From Planobacterium oryzisoli (GTDB taxonomy: Bacteria > Bacteroidota > Bacteroidia > Flavobacteriales > Weeksellaceae): DNA of 64,000 nt. Shown piece by piece: positions 10,060 through 17,188 of this stretch (position 1 is its first letter; every line of letters begins with the position of its first letter). Under the pieces are notes generated by a model. That model was not told the origin of the DNA. It searched no databases and worked only from the letters and a program-made list of their open reading frames with translations. The position numbers and the translations under genes are program-made. The stretch lies in NCBI RefSeq assembly GCF_015354315.1, contig NZ_JADKYY010000001.1, positions 186,001 to 250,000 on the forward strand, written 5' to 3'.

Positions 10060-10715
10060 TATGGGGTTTTAAATTTAATGCCTTTTCGCTTTAAGCGCTG
10101 TTCCAAATAATTACTTTTTACCTCTAACGTATCGGGTAATTGGTAGTAGATACTGGTCTTGTCCTTTAGAGAAATTCGTAAGTAAAAAGGAACATTTTCA
10201 TAGCTGTTGCCCAGCAACATCACTACAGAATCTTTCTCAAAATACGCCTCCTCAATCCGGTATGACGGCCCGAAGTATGCCAACCGGTGTTTGGTCTTCT
10301 CAGCAGTATCTACAAGAACTACTTCCTGATCGGCCTCAAAGGAGAGGCTCGAGTCTCTGGCAATACGCCACAGGTAACTGTCAATATCCAGATAAGAAGT
10401 ACCAGATGAATTGTAGATCAGGGTAGAAGCATAAAGCGAATCGAATTCGGGTTCATACAGTACCGAACTACCCGTAGGAAGTAGTTGCAATGAGTCCTTA
10501 CTTAACATCCTGAAATCTTCCAAGGCAAACGATGCACCTTCCTTGCTGTAGTAGGAGAGCCACTCATCTAGTGGTTTAGGTGCCTTCCTACTTTGTGATT
10601 CCATTCCTATGGAATCCGAGTCTCTGCGGGCCTGATCAAGGGAAGGCGTATTTTTCTCCTTAGAACATTGAATGAGCATCAATGAAGTTATTAATAGTAG
10701 GGCGGGAATTTTCAT
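10059..10715 (-). CDS. Putative lipoprotein of unknown function
   Basis: The 218-aa product starts at ATG 10715 with a signal peptide and lipobox (MKIPALLLITSLMLIQC), so Cys17 is the likely lipidated residue. An in-frame upstream ATG adds five residues. The mature part begins with a charged, Ser-rich linker (SKEKNTPSLDQARRDSD) followed by a mixed alpha/beta-looking domain with no motif I recognise; a region around residues 150-200 has alternating hydrophobic strands (VVMLLGNSYENVPFYLRISL). It is convergent with tdh and divergent from the helicase gene. No function is proposed. Confidence 0.75.
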   Translation of the reverse strand: MKIPALLLITSLMLIQCSKEKNTPSLDQARRDSDSIGMESQSRKAPKPLDEWLSYYSKEGASFALEDFRMLSKDSLQLLPTGSSVLYEPEFDSLYASTLIYNSSGTSYLDIDSYLWRIARDSSLSFEADQEVVLVDTAEKTKHRLAYFGPSYRIEEAYFEKDSVVMLLGNSYENVPFYLRISLKDKTSIYYQLPDTLEVKSNYLEQRLKRKGIKFKTP

Positions 10716-10785
10716 CCTTAAAATTAGCATTTTTGGCAGAAATTCATGGTGATGGGGAAGATAAAAGCTTCCATTTGAAAAAAAC

Positions 10786-10793
10786 TATCTTTG
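10786..10793 (+). promoter_or_regulatory. -7 box of the DEAD-box helicase gene
   Basis: TATCTTTG is a full match to TAnnTTTG, 35 bases before the ATG at 10829. No TTG is seen at the expected upstream spacing. Confidence 0.7.
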
Positions 10794-10828
10794 CACAGGC
10801 TTTCAAAGGCCCTGTAACACCCACTCGT

Positions 10829-12181
10829 ATGAAATTAACCTTTGCCGATTTTGAACTTCCCGAGCGTATACTAGACGTTCTTGCAGATCTTAACCTATTT
10901 GAGCCCACACCCATACAGGAAAAAAGTTTCCGTCCCATTCTCTCTGGAAGGGATATCATGGGCATTGCCCAGACCGGTACAGGAAAAACGCTGGCCTATC
11001 TTCTTCCAGTCCTTAAAGGATGGGCCTACAATAAAACAGGCAATCCCACCGTCCTTATCTTGGTACCTACCAGAGAGCTTGTAGTCCAGGTTACTCAGAT
11101 ATTAGAAAACCTCACGCAAAACCTCACGGCGCGCGTAATAGGTATCTATGGAGGAAAGAACATAAATACCCAAAAACTACTTTTCAATGAGGGTTGTGAT
11201 ATTTTGGTAGGCACTCCCGGTCGGGTGATGGATCTTGCCATCGACAATGCGATTTCTTTGAAGGAAGTCCAAAAACTCATCATAGATGAATTCGACGAGA
11301 TGCTTAACTTGGGATTTAGACCGCAACTTACCCATATTTTTGAAATGATGCGCCCCAAGCGTCAGAATATACTGTTTTCCGCCACGATGACCGAAGCGGT
11401 CGATGCGATGCTGGAGGAGTATTTTGCCTCACCCGTGGAGATATCCCTTGCAAAATCCGGTACACCGCTGGAGAAAATCCACCAAAGTGCATACAGTGTA
11501 GTGAATTTTAATACCAAATTCAACCTCTTGCTTCATTTACTCAAGACCCAGGAGGAGCTTTCGAAAGTTCTTGTTTTCACGAACAATAAAAAGCATGCAG
11601 ACCTTCTCTTCACTAAGATAGAGGAAGCACTTCCGGAACGTTTCGATGTAATCCACTCCAATAAATCGCAGAACTACCGACTTCGTGCCCTTGAGAAATT
11701 TGAAACTGAAGTAATCCGCGGTCTGATAACCACTGATATTATGGCGCGCGGTCTGGATATTTCCAATATAACCCACGTAATTAACTTTGAAATTCCGGAA
11801 GTTCCCGAGCAGTATATTCACCGTATAGGACGTACCGGACGGGCAGATAAGGACGGGAAAGCCATCAGCTTTGTGACTAAAAAGGAAGAACCTTTGCTCT
11901 TAGAAATTGAGGTGCTGATGAACAAGGAGGTAGCCATGGAGCCGTTACCTTCGGAAGTGAAAATCGATCCTAAAAAAATCGCCTCTGAAGAGGATGAGGT
12001 AAAGATGAAAAATGCCCATACGGTAAAAATTACCGAAGGAGGAGGGGCCTTTCATGAGAAGAAGGAAAAAAACCGTAAGATCAATTTGGGCGGCCCAAGT
12101 AAAAGGAAGGTGCCAAAATCCAAGCCAGGTGCCAACAGGGCGCAGGCAAAAGCCAAAAGCAAGGCCAAGCGAAAAAAATAG
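10829..12181 (+). CDS. DEAD-box ATP-dependent RNA helicase (DEFD variant)
   Basis: This 450-aa protein unwinds RNA duplexes, probably in ribosome assembly or cold adaptation as RhlE/DeaD-type helicases do. Motifs in order: Q motif PTPIQ (Gln30), motif I AQTGTGKT (Lys53), Ia PTRELV, Ib TPGRVMD, motif II DEFD (residues 153-156, in place of DEAD), motif III SAT, motif V ARGLDI, motif VI HRIGRTGR. After residue 350 comes a short linker and a strongly basic C-terminal tail rich in Lys, typical of RNA binding. The ATG at 10829 is used because longer in-frame starts lie upstream of the -7 box. The exact subfamily is not assigned. Confidence 0.93.
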   Translation: MKLTFADFELPERILDVLADLNLFEPTPIQEKSFRPILSGRDIMGIAQTGTGKTLAYLLPVLKGWAYNKTGNPTVLILVPTRELVVQVTQILENLTQNLTARVIGIYGGKNINTQKLLFNEGCDILVGTPGRVMDLAIDNAISLKEVQKLIIDEFDEMLNLGFRPQLTHIFEMMRPKRQNILFSATMTEAVDAMLEEYFASPVEISLAKSGTPLEKIHQSAYSVVNFNTKFNLLLHLLKTQEELSKVLVFTNNKKHADLLFTKIEEALPERFDVIHSNKSQNYRLRALEKFETEVIRGLITTDIMARGLDISNITHVINFEIPEVPEQYIHRIGRTGRADKDGKAISFVTKKEEPLLLEIEVLMNKEVAMEPLPSEVKIDPKKIASEEDEVKMKNAHTVKITEGGGAFHEKKEKNRKINLGGPSKRKVPKSKPGANRAQAKAKSKAKRKK

Positions 12182-12195
12182 GATCAAACAGAAAA

Positions 12196-12237
12196 AAAGC
12201 CGGAAAATTCGTAGGATTTCCGGCTTTACTTTTTTTA
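12196..12237. terminator. Bidirectional terminator between helicase and yqhD
   Basis: An 11-bp stem (AAAGCCGGAAA / TTTCCGGCTTT) is followed on plus by a T-run to 12237 and preceded by an A-run, giving a T-run on minus as well. It lies between convergent genes. Confidence 0.9.
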
Positions 12238-12241
12238 AGTG

Positions 12242-13405
12242 TTAATAACTCATTGCGACGATCTTTTGTGCGTCCTCGGGAGTTAGTTTCCGGTATTCAC
12301 CTTGTCCTTTCCATCCCCGAGCTTCAAAGGCGCTTTTTACTTTTTCTGCCGCGCCCTCAAAGTCCTTTGTGTACTCCGAGAGCCGGGTGTCAATACCCAG
12401 GCTGTGAAAGAAAGACTCCATCTTCTCTATGCCTTGTAGTGCGAGTGCTTCGGTATCGTCTCCAGAAAGGTCCCAAACCCGCTTGGCATACTGGGCAAGT
12501 TTATCCTTTTTGGTCTGCAAGTTATACCTGTAGTGGGAAGGGGCCACAATTGCAAGGGTGCGCGCATGGTCGATTCCAAACTGAGCAGTAAGCTCGTGTC
12601 CCATACCGTGTACGGCCCAGTCAGTAGGAACGCCTTTGCCAATAAGACCATTGAGTGCCATGGTACACGACCACATGAAATTGGATGCGGCGGTATAATC
12701 AAATTCTTTCGAAAGTAAGCTTGGTGCTATCTCTTGGAGGGTAAGTAGGATGCCTTCCGAGATGCGGTCCTGAAGCAGTGCGCCAGCGGGGTATGTCATA
12801 TACTGTTCCAGTACATGGGTGTATGCATCCGCAATACCATTGGCGATCTGTCTCTGAGGAATAGAGCGTACCACTTCGGGATCCAGGATAGAGAAGACAG
12901 GAAAAAGGCCGGGTCCTCCGGAAGAGAGTTTTTCCTGGGTTTCACGTCGGGATATTACGTAGCCGGAATTCATCTCCGATCCCGTCGCCGGCAGGGTAAG
13001 TACGGAGGCGAAAGCAAGCGCCTGACCTTCGAACGTGCGTACAGGTTTGGTTAGGATTTCCCAAGGTTCCCCGTCGTAGTTAGCCGCTGCAGCCAGGAAT
13101 TTTGTACCGTCTATTACCGATCCACCCCCTACAGCAAGAAGAAAATCGATATTTTCTTCTTTGATAAGATCTAGTGCTTGAAGTAGTATACTGTATTCGG
13201 GGTTGGCTGGAATGCCCCCAAATTCTACGACCTGGTGCCCTGAGAGTGCATCCAGGACCTTTTCGTATATACCATTGGATTTTATACTTCCGCCACCGTA
13301 AAGAAGTAGGATGCGTTTATCCTGTGGAATCTCAGTGGTTAATTTAGAAATAGTATCCTTTCCAAAATGAATTTTGGTAGGGTTTTTAAACTCAAAATTT
13401 AGCAT
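12242..13405 (-). CDS. yqhD: NADPH-dependent aldehyde reductase / iron-containing alcohol dehydrogenase, YqhD type
   Basis: From ATG 13405 the protein is 387 aa, the same length as E. coli YqhD, and shares its landmarks: NPTKIHFGK at the start, YGGGSIK, AVGGGSVIDGTKF, GSEMNSG and the metal-binding region IADAYTHVLEQY followed by HGMGHELTAQFGIDHART. YqhD enzymes reduce a broad range of short aldehydes with NADPH and protect against reactive aldehydes. The upstream in-frame ATG at 13450 is before the -7 box and was not used. The gene is monocistronic, with its own promoter and terminator. Butanol dehydrogenase is the older family name and a possible alternative label. Confidence 0.92.
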   Translation of the reverse strand: MLNFEFKNPTKIHFGKDTISKLTTEIPQDKRILLLYGGGSIKSNGIYEKVLDALSGHQVVEFGGIPANPEYSILLQALDLIKEENIDFLLAVGGGSVIDGTKFLAAAANYDGEPWEILTKPVRTFEGQALAFASVLTLPATGSEMNSGYVISRRETQEKLSSGGPGLFPVFSILDPEVVRSIPQRQIANGIADAYTHVLEQYMTYPAGALLQDRISEGILLTLQEIAPSLLSKEFDYTAASNFMWSCTMALNGLIGKGVPTDWAVHGMGHELTAQFGIDHARTLAIVAPSHYRYNLQTKKDKLAQYAKRVWDLSGDDTEALALQGIEKMESFFHSLGIDTRLSEYTKDFEGAAEKVKSAFEARGWKGQGEYRKLTPEDAQKIVAMSY

Positions 13406-13420
13406 TGTCTGATTTTTTAT

Positions 13421-13428
13421 CAAAGTTA
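13421..13428 (-). promoter_or_regulatory. yqhD -7 box
   Basis: TAACTTTG on the minus strand, 15 bases before the yqhD ATG, matches TAnnTTTG. No clear upstream TTG. Confidence 0.65.
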
Positions 13429-13589
13429 ACAAACTTCTAAGACATGCCATTAGTCTACGTAGGATATCGTTGCCATTAGTACTTTCTATTAGAACTTCCT
13501 TAGCCCTTATGTATATACTATAACTATACTATAATCTATCGTCGCTTCATAGTTCTTTACGCAGTAGACACATTGCTTGCGAGCGCGGG

Positions 13590-13623
13590 CCATTACAATC
13601 AATGGTAAAATTGTGTATTTTTG
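13590..13623 (+). promoter_or_regulatory. crp-like gene promoter with inverted repeat
   Basis: TATTTTTG at 13616-13623 is a full -7 box ending five bases before the ATG at 13629, so the transcript should be leaderless. A perfect inverted repeat CCATT-N6-AATGG (13590-13605) covers the -33 region and could be an autoregulatory site. This repeat differs from the palindromes at the target promoters. Confidence 0.6.
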
Positions 13624-13628
13624 CATTA

Positions 13629-14258
13629 ATGGAAATAGAGCAGTTTCTTCAGCCCCTTTTCGAGCCTGAATTATTTGATCAAATACTTAAGGTGGGAAGG
13701 CTTCAAGAAGTAAAGGAGGGGCAGATCGTAATTTCTCCGGGGCAGCCTATTGTTTTTATGCCTATCGTTTTGGAGGGTACCCTTAAGGTGTCCATGGTTG
13801 AGGAAAACGGCAAAGAACTGCTTATGTATTATCTTAGCAGTACCGACAGTTGTGCCATGACGTTTACCTGTTGTATGCAGCAGCAAAAAAGTCAGATTCT
13901 TGCGCAGGCTGAGGAGGATTCCAAACTTTTGCTCATTCCAGTCGAACATATGGAAGAGTGGATGAAACAGTACAGCAGCTGGAGAAATTTCGTTATGTCT
14001 ACAATGCAAAGCCGCTTCTATGAAGTACTACGTGCCCTGGACATGGTCGCTTTTAACAGTTTGGACATACGACTTTTGAATTATCTTAAAGAACGTTCAA
14101 AAACTACGGGAAAGACCGTTCTTACTATTTCGCACGAACAGATCGCTAATGATCTGGCGAGTTCACGCGTAGTGATTAGCCGGATGCTTAAAAAACTAGA
14201 AAACCAGGGAAGGGTTCTTCTCTATAGAAATCAGATTAAATTACTTAGTACGTTATAA
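13629..14258 (+). CDS. Crp/Fnr-family transcription regulator
   Basis: This 209-aa regulator has an N-terminal cyclic-nucleotide-type beta-roll (residues 10-110), a dimer helix (about 112-142) and a C-terminal winged helix with recognition region ISHEQIANDLASSRVVISRMLKKLE (168-192). No Fnr-type four-Cys iron-sulfur set is present at the N-terminus. Three cysteines cluster at 75, 81 and 82 in the beta-roll (SCAMTFTCCM), a place that could sense a thiol, persulfide or metal. The ATG at 13629 follows a -7 box directly; the in-frame ATG at 13602 is upstream of that box. It is followed after seven bases by a rhodanese gene. Palindromes fitting this family lie before the tolC and CoA-disulfide reductase operons, making it their probable activator (inference). 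Confidence 0.88.
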   Translation: MEIEQFLQPLFEPELFDQILKVGRLQEVKEGQIVISPGQPIVFMPIVLEGTLKVSMVEENGKELLMYYLSSTDSCAMTFTCCMQQQKSQILAQAEEDSKLLLIPVEHMEEWMKQYSSWRNFVMSTMQSRFYEVLRALDMVAFNSLDIRLLNYLKERSKTTGKTVLTISHEQIANDLASSRVVISRMLKKLENQGRVLLYRNQIKLLSTL

Positions 14259-14265
14259 TTTAGCT

Positions 14266-14631
14266 ATGGAACACAGCATTTGCCCCACCACGATAAGTCA
14301 GTTACCTGCTGGTACACTACTATTGGATGTGCGCGAAAAGTTTGAATACAATACCTACCGATCTAGCATTGAGGGACTTGAGAACATGCCGTTCAGTGAA
14401 TTTGATCAGGCACTACCCAGCTTAGACAAAAGCCGCGCTATTGTACTTTTCTGTAATAACGGACTACGCAGTCAAACCGCAGCGCGCTTTATGCGGGAGC
14501 GGGGATTTGAAAACGTGCGGTATGTACGGGGTGGGCTTGTGAAGTGGCAGCAAAATGGTCTCGAAATGTTTGGCAGTCCGCCGGATGTGATCTCCCATTC
14601 CATGTCTTTAGATAAAGACTGTAGTAGCTAG
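14266..14631 (+). CDS. Rhodanese-like sulfurtransferase
   Basis: A single-domain rhodanese of 121 aa that should carry sulfane sulfur on Cys63. The active loop is CNNGLRS, with the Arg of the usual CxxGxR pattern, preceded by the typical DVREKFEY near residue 21. A second Cys lies near the C-terminus (KDCSS). No signal peptide, so cytoplasmic. It begins seven bases after the regulator gene and is cotranscribed with it; a hairpin terminator follows at once. The partner may be the persulfide reductase-rhodanese fusion encoded at 21957-23606. The substrate (thiosulfate, glutathione or CoA persulfide) cannot be read from sequence. Confidence 0.9.
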   Translation: MEHSICPTTISQLPAGTLLLDVREKFEYNTYRSSIEGLENMPFSEFDQALPSLDKSRAIVLFCNNGLRSQTAARFMRERGFENVRYVRGGLVKWQQNGLEMFGSPPDVISHSMSLDKDCSS

Positions 14632-14652
14632 CGGCCTGTGGCCGTTTTTTTT
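14632..14652 (+). terminator. Terminator of the regulator-rhodanese unit
   Basis: CGGCC-TGT-GGCCG followed by eight T, directly after the rhodanese stop. The stem is short (5 bp) but GC only. Confidence 0.78.
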
Positions 14653-14666
14653 ATGCCGGAGCGTAT

Positions 14667-14729
14667 GTAACTTGAGTTACGCACCGGGGCAATTTGTCAA
14701 GGTAGATTTGCATCAAAATTATCTACCTT
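14667..14729 (+). promoter_or_regulatory. RND efflux operon promoter with Crp/Fnr-type operator
   Basis: GTAACT-TG-AGTTAC (14667-14680) is a perfect 6-2-6 inverted repeat. TAGATTTG (14703-14710) is the -7 box, with 19 bases to the tolC ATG. The operator centre is 36.5 bases upstream of the last base of the box, about -41 from the start, where class II Crp activators bind. No TTG is at the -33 position, consistent with activator dependence. A second inverted repeat (AAGGTAGA 14699-14706, TCTACCTT 14722-14729) brackets the -7 box. Confidence 0.78.
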
Positions 14730-16049
14730 ATGAATCGACCGCTATTTTCTTTACTACTGCTCTATGCTGCAGCATCTTTATCGGCACAGGATACTCTCTC
14801 TGTGGAACTAAAGCAACTGCGCGCTACGGCACAGAATAAAAACTTTGAACTTCTTCGTTCTCAGGCACAAGTCGGAGAGGCGCAGGCAGAACTCCTTAAA
14901 AGCCGTGCTGCCTATCTTCCCAATGTGGAAGTTTCCTACACAGGTACCCATACCAATAACCCTCTCATGGCTTTTGGTTCCAAATTAAATCAAGAACGGG
15001 TACAAATGGAAGATTTTAATCCTTCCAAGCTTAACAGCCCCGACGGCATCTTCAATTTTACCACCAAAGTAGAAGTGCAGCAGCCTTTATTTAACAAAGA
15101 TGCGCTCTACCAAAAGAAGGCAGGCGAAATACGGGTAGAGGCTCTAAAAGACTACAGCACACGCAGCAGGCAGTATGTCGATCTTGAAGTACGAAATGCC
15201 TATATGCAGCTACAGATGAGCTATGCCATGGAGAAAGTTCTGCGGCAGGCCTATTCCACAGTTCTTGCTAACAAAGCTGTGGTGGCTAATTACTTTAAGA
15301 ACGGTATGGTTCAAAAGACCGAGCTTCTGGAAATGGAAGTACGCCAAAGCGGGATTGAGTCCCAACTAAAAAGTGCCCAGGCGCAAGTGGAAAGTGCCTC
15401 AGACTACCTGTTCTTCGTTATGGGTGAGAATCCAAAGGGGCGTATTTTAAAACCTTCGGAAGAGCTGTCCCTTGACAACAAACTCATTGCTCCCACCACA
15501 CTTCCCTTGGAGAGAAATGACATCACTTCACAGCAAAAAGCCCTTAGTTCCTTTGATTATATGATTAAAGCCTCGCAGGCTACACTTCTTCCCCGCATTA
15601 ATGCCTTTGGAAGTTTTGAACTATACGACGACAAACCGTACCAATTTGATGCGAATGGCTATTTGGTCGGAGTACAAGTAAGCTGGAATGTGTTTGATGC
15701 TAAGAAGTCGCACGCACAGAGCCAGATACTGGCCGCCCAGAAATTCAGTAAGTCCTTAGAGTTAGAGCAGTATTTGGAAAAAAGCAGCATGGAGCTTCGC
15801 AAAGCCTACCGCCAGATTGACGAATCTATGGCCCGCGTAGAACTTGCAGAAAAGGCGCTGGAGCAAAGTGAGGAAGCCTACCGTATTCGCAAGAACAGAT
15901 ACGACCAGGGACTGGAAAAAGCAACCGATCTACTCGGCGCCGAAACGATGGTTTCTGAAAAACAACTTGCACTGGTAGAATCTACCTTTCATTATAACCG
16001 TGCCGTGGCACATCTTGACTTTTTACTTAACGAACCTATAACCCAATAA
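14730..16049 (+). CDS. TolC-family outer membrane efflux channel
   Basis: A 439-aa outer membrane factor with a signal peptide (MNRPLFSLLLLYAAASLSAQ). Two repeats of long amphipathic helices flank strand-forming regions, with features such as AQAELLKSRAAYLPNVEVSYTG and, in the second half, KASQATLLPRINAFGSFELYDD. It forms the exit duct for the adaptor and RND pump encoded directly downstream (gap 11 bases). It is the first gene of a five-gene operon. Cargo is unknown. The identity as an OEP protein is firm; no specific symbol is justified. Confidence 0.92.
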   Translation: MNRPLFSLLLLYAAASLSAQDTLSVELKQLRATAQNKNFELLRSQAQVGEAQAELLKSRAAYLPNVEVSYTGTHTNNPLMAFGSKLNQERVQMEDFNPSKLNSPDGIFNFTTKVEVQQPLFNKDALYQKKAGEIRVEALKDYSTRSRQYVDLEVRNAYMQLQMSYAMEKVLRQAYSTVLANKAVVANYFKNGMVQKTELLEMEVRQSGIESQLKSAQAQVESASDYLFFVMGENPKGRILKPSEELSLDNKLIAPTTLPLERNDITSQQKALSSFDYMIKASQATLLPRINAFGSFELYDDKPYQFDANGYLVGVQVSWNVFDAKKSHAQSQILAAQKFSKSLELEQYLEKSSMELRKAYRQIDESMARVELAEKALEQSEEAYRIRKNRYDQGLEKATDLLGAETMVSEKQLALVESTFHYNRAVAHLDFLLNEPITQ

Positions 16050-16060
16050 GCAATTAAACA

Positions 16061-17146
16061 ATGAAATTTCACACATTATCATTAGCCCTACTGTTGGCTT
16101 CTTCCACACTTCTTTTTTCCTGTACTGAGGAGGAAAAAGTAACAGCACAGGAAAAACCCATTAAGGTCCGTTTACACAAGACCTCCTCTTCCGATCAAAT
16201 AGGATTTGCCACCGCAAGTGGTAAATTAATCGCGAAGCAGTCGGTCAATATCTCCACCCGTATGATGGGTCACATTACGTACTTAAGGGCAGAAGTAGGG
16301 GACTACGTTCGTGCCGGTCAGAGCCTTGCTTCCATTTCTAGCGCTGACATTCAGGCTAAATCAGGTCAGGCTTCGGCGCAAATTGCTCAAGCTCAGGCCA
16401 GCTACAACCTAGCAGCAAAAGACTACCAGAGATTTAAAAATCTATACGAAAATCAAAGCGCTTCGCGTAAGGAGCTTGATGAGATGCAGGCGCGTTTTGA
16501 AATGGCAAAAGCAGGACTTCAGGCCGCCTCGATGATGAAAAACGAGGTTAATGCGAACAGTCGCTATCTTAATGTCACCTCGCCCATCTCGGGCGTGGTG
16601 ACCGCCAAGTATGTCTCACAGGGAGACCTTGCCTCACCAGGAATGCCTATGCTGACGATAGAAAGCTCCGGCAATCTACAGGCTCAGGTGCTTCTTCCTG
16701 AAGGTGAGATCACACTAATCAAACCGGGTATGCCTGTGAAGGTCGAAGTGAAGTCCACCGGTACACAGGTAGGTGGTACTGTAGGTGAAGTGGGACTTTC
16801 TTCCACTAGTACCGGGGGACAGTATATGGTCAAGATTAATGTGGCCCAGAATAAAGACCTTCTGCCTGGCATGTACGTGAGTGCGGAATTTCCTTTCAAG
16901 CGTTCCTCTAAGACTACGCAGGATTTTCAAGAAACGGTGGTAGTTCCCAAAAGCGCTTTGGTAACGCAAGGCCAGCTTACCGGAATTTATACGGTAAGCA
17001 AGCAGAAAACGGCCGTACTGCGCTGGGTGCGCACCGGAGCAACCTTTGGGGAGCAAATAGAAATTCTTTCGGGTCTACGGCAAGGGGAGCCCTACGTAAC
17101 GGGTAGTTCTTCCAGACTCTACAATGGCGCAAAAGTCACCTATTAA
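16061..17146 (+). CDS. RND efflux periplasmic adaptor, lipoprotein (HlyD/MFP family)
   Basis: This 361-aa membrane fusion protein starts with a lipoprotein signal (LLLASSTLLFSC, Cys21 lipidated), so it is anchored to a membrane. The biotinyl-lipoyl-like domain (MGHITYLRAEVGDYVRAGQSLASI) flanks a coiled-coil hairpin (about residues 100-165), and VTSPISGVVTAKYVSQGD completes the lipoyl half. A beta-barrel and a membrane-proximal domain follow (VVVPKSALVTQGQLTGIYTV). It links the TolC-type channel and the RND pump of the same operon. No His/Met-rich metal-binding stretch is seen, so a heavy-metal role is not supported. Confidence 0.92.
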   Translation: MKFHTLSLALLLASSTLLFSCTEEEKVTAQEKPIKVRLHKTSSSDQIGFATASGKLIAKQSVNISTRMMGHITYLRAEVGDYVRAGQSLASISSADIQAKSGQASAQIAQAQASYNLAAKDYQRFKNLYENQSASRKELDEMQARFEMAKAGLQAASMMKNEVNANSRYLNVTSPISGVVTAKYVSQGDLASPGMPMLTIESSGNLQAQVLLPEGEITLIKPGMPVKVEVKSTGTQVGGTVGEVGLSSTSTGGQYMVKINVAQNKDLLPGMYVSAEFPFKRSSKTTQDFQETVVVPKSALVTQGQLTGIYTVSKQKTAVLRWVRTGATFGEQIEILSGLRQGEPYVTGSSSRLYNGAKVTY

Positions 17147-17188
17147 TAACGGTATAAATACCATAGCAACGAAAAAAAACAACTAATT

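Noticed and set aside
10682-10828. A 49-codon N-terminal extension of the DEAD-box helicase
   Set aside because: It crosses the -7 box at 10786-10793 and overlaps the divergent lipoprotein gene; helicases of this type start close to the Q motif.
13500-13545. AT-rich near-repeats (ACTATA/CTATACTATA) upstream of the regulator gene
   Set aside because: Low-complexity sequence without a clear unit or symmetry; not supported as iterons or an operator.
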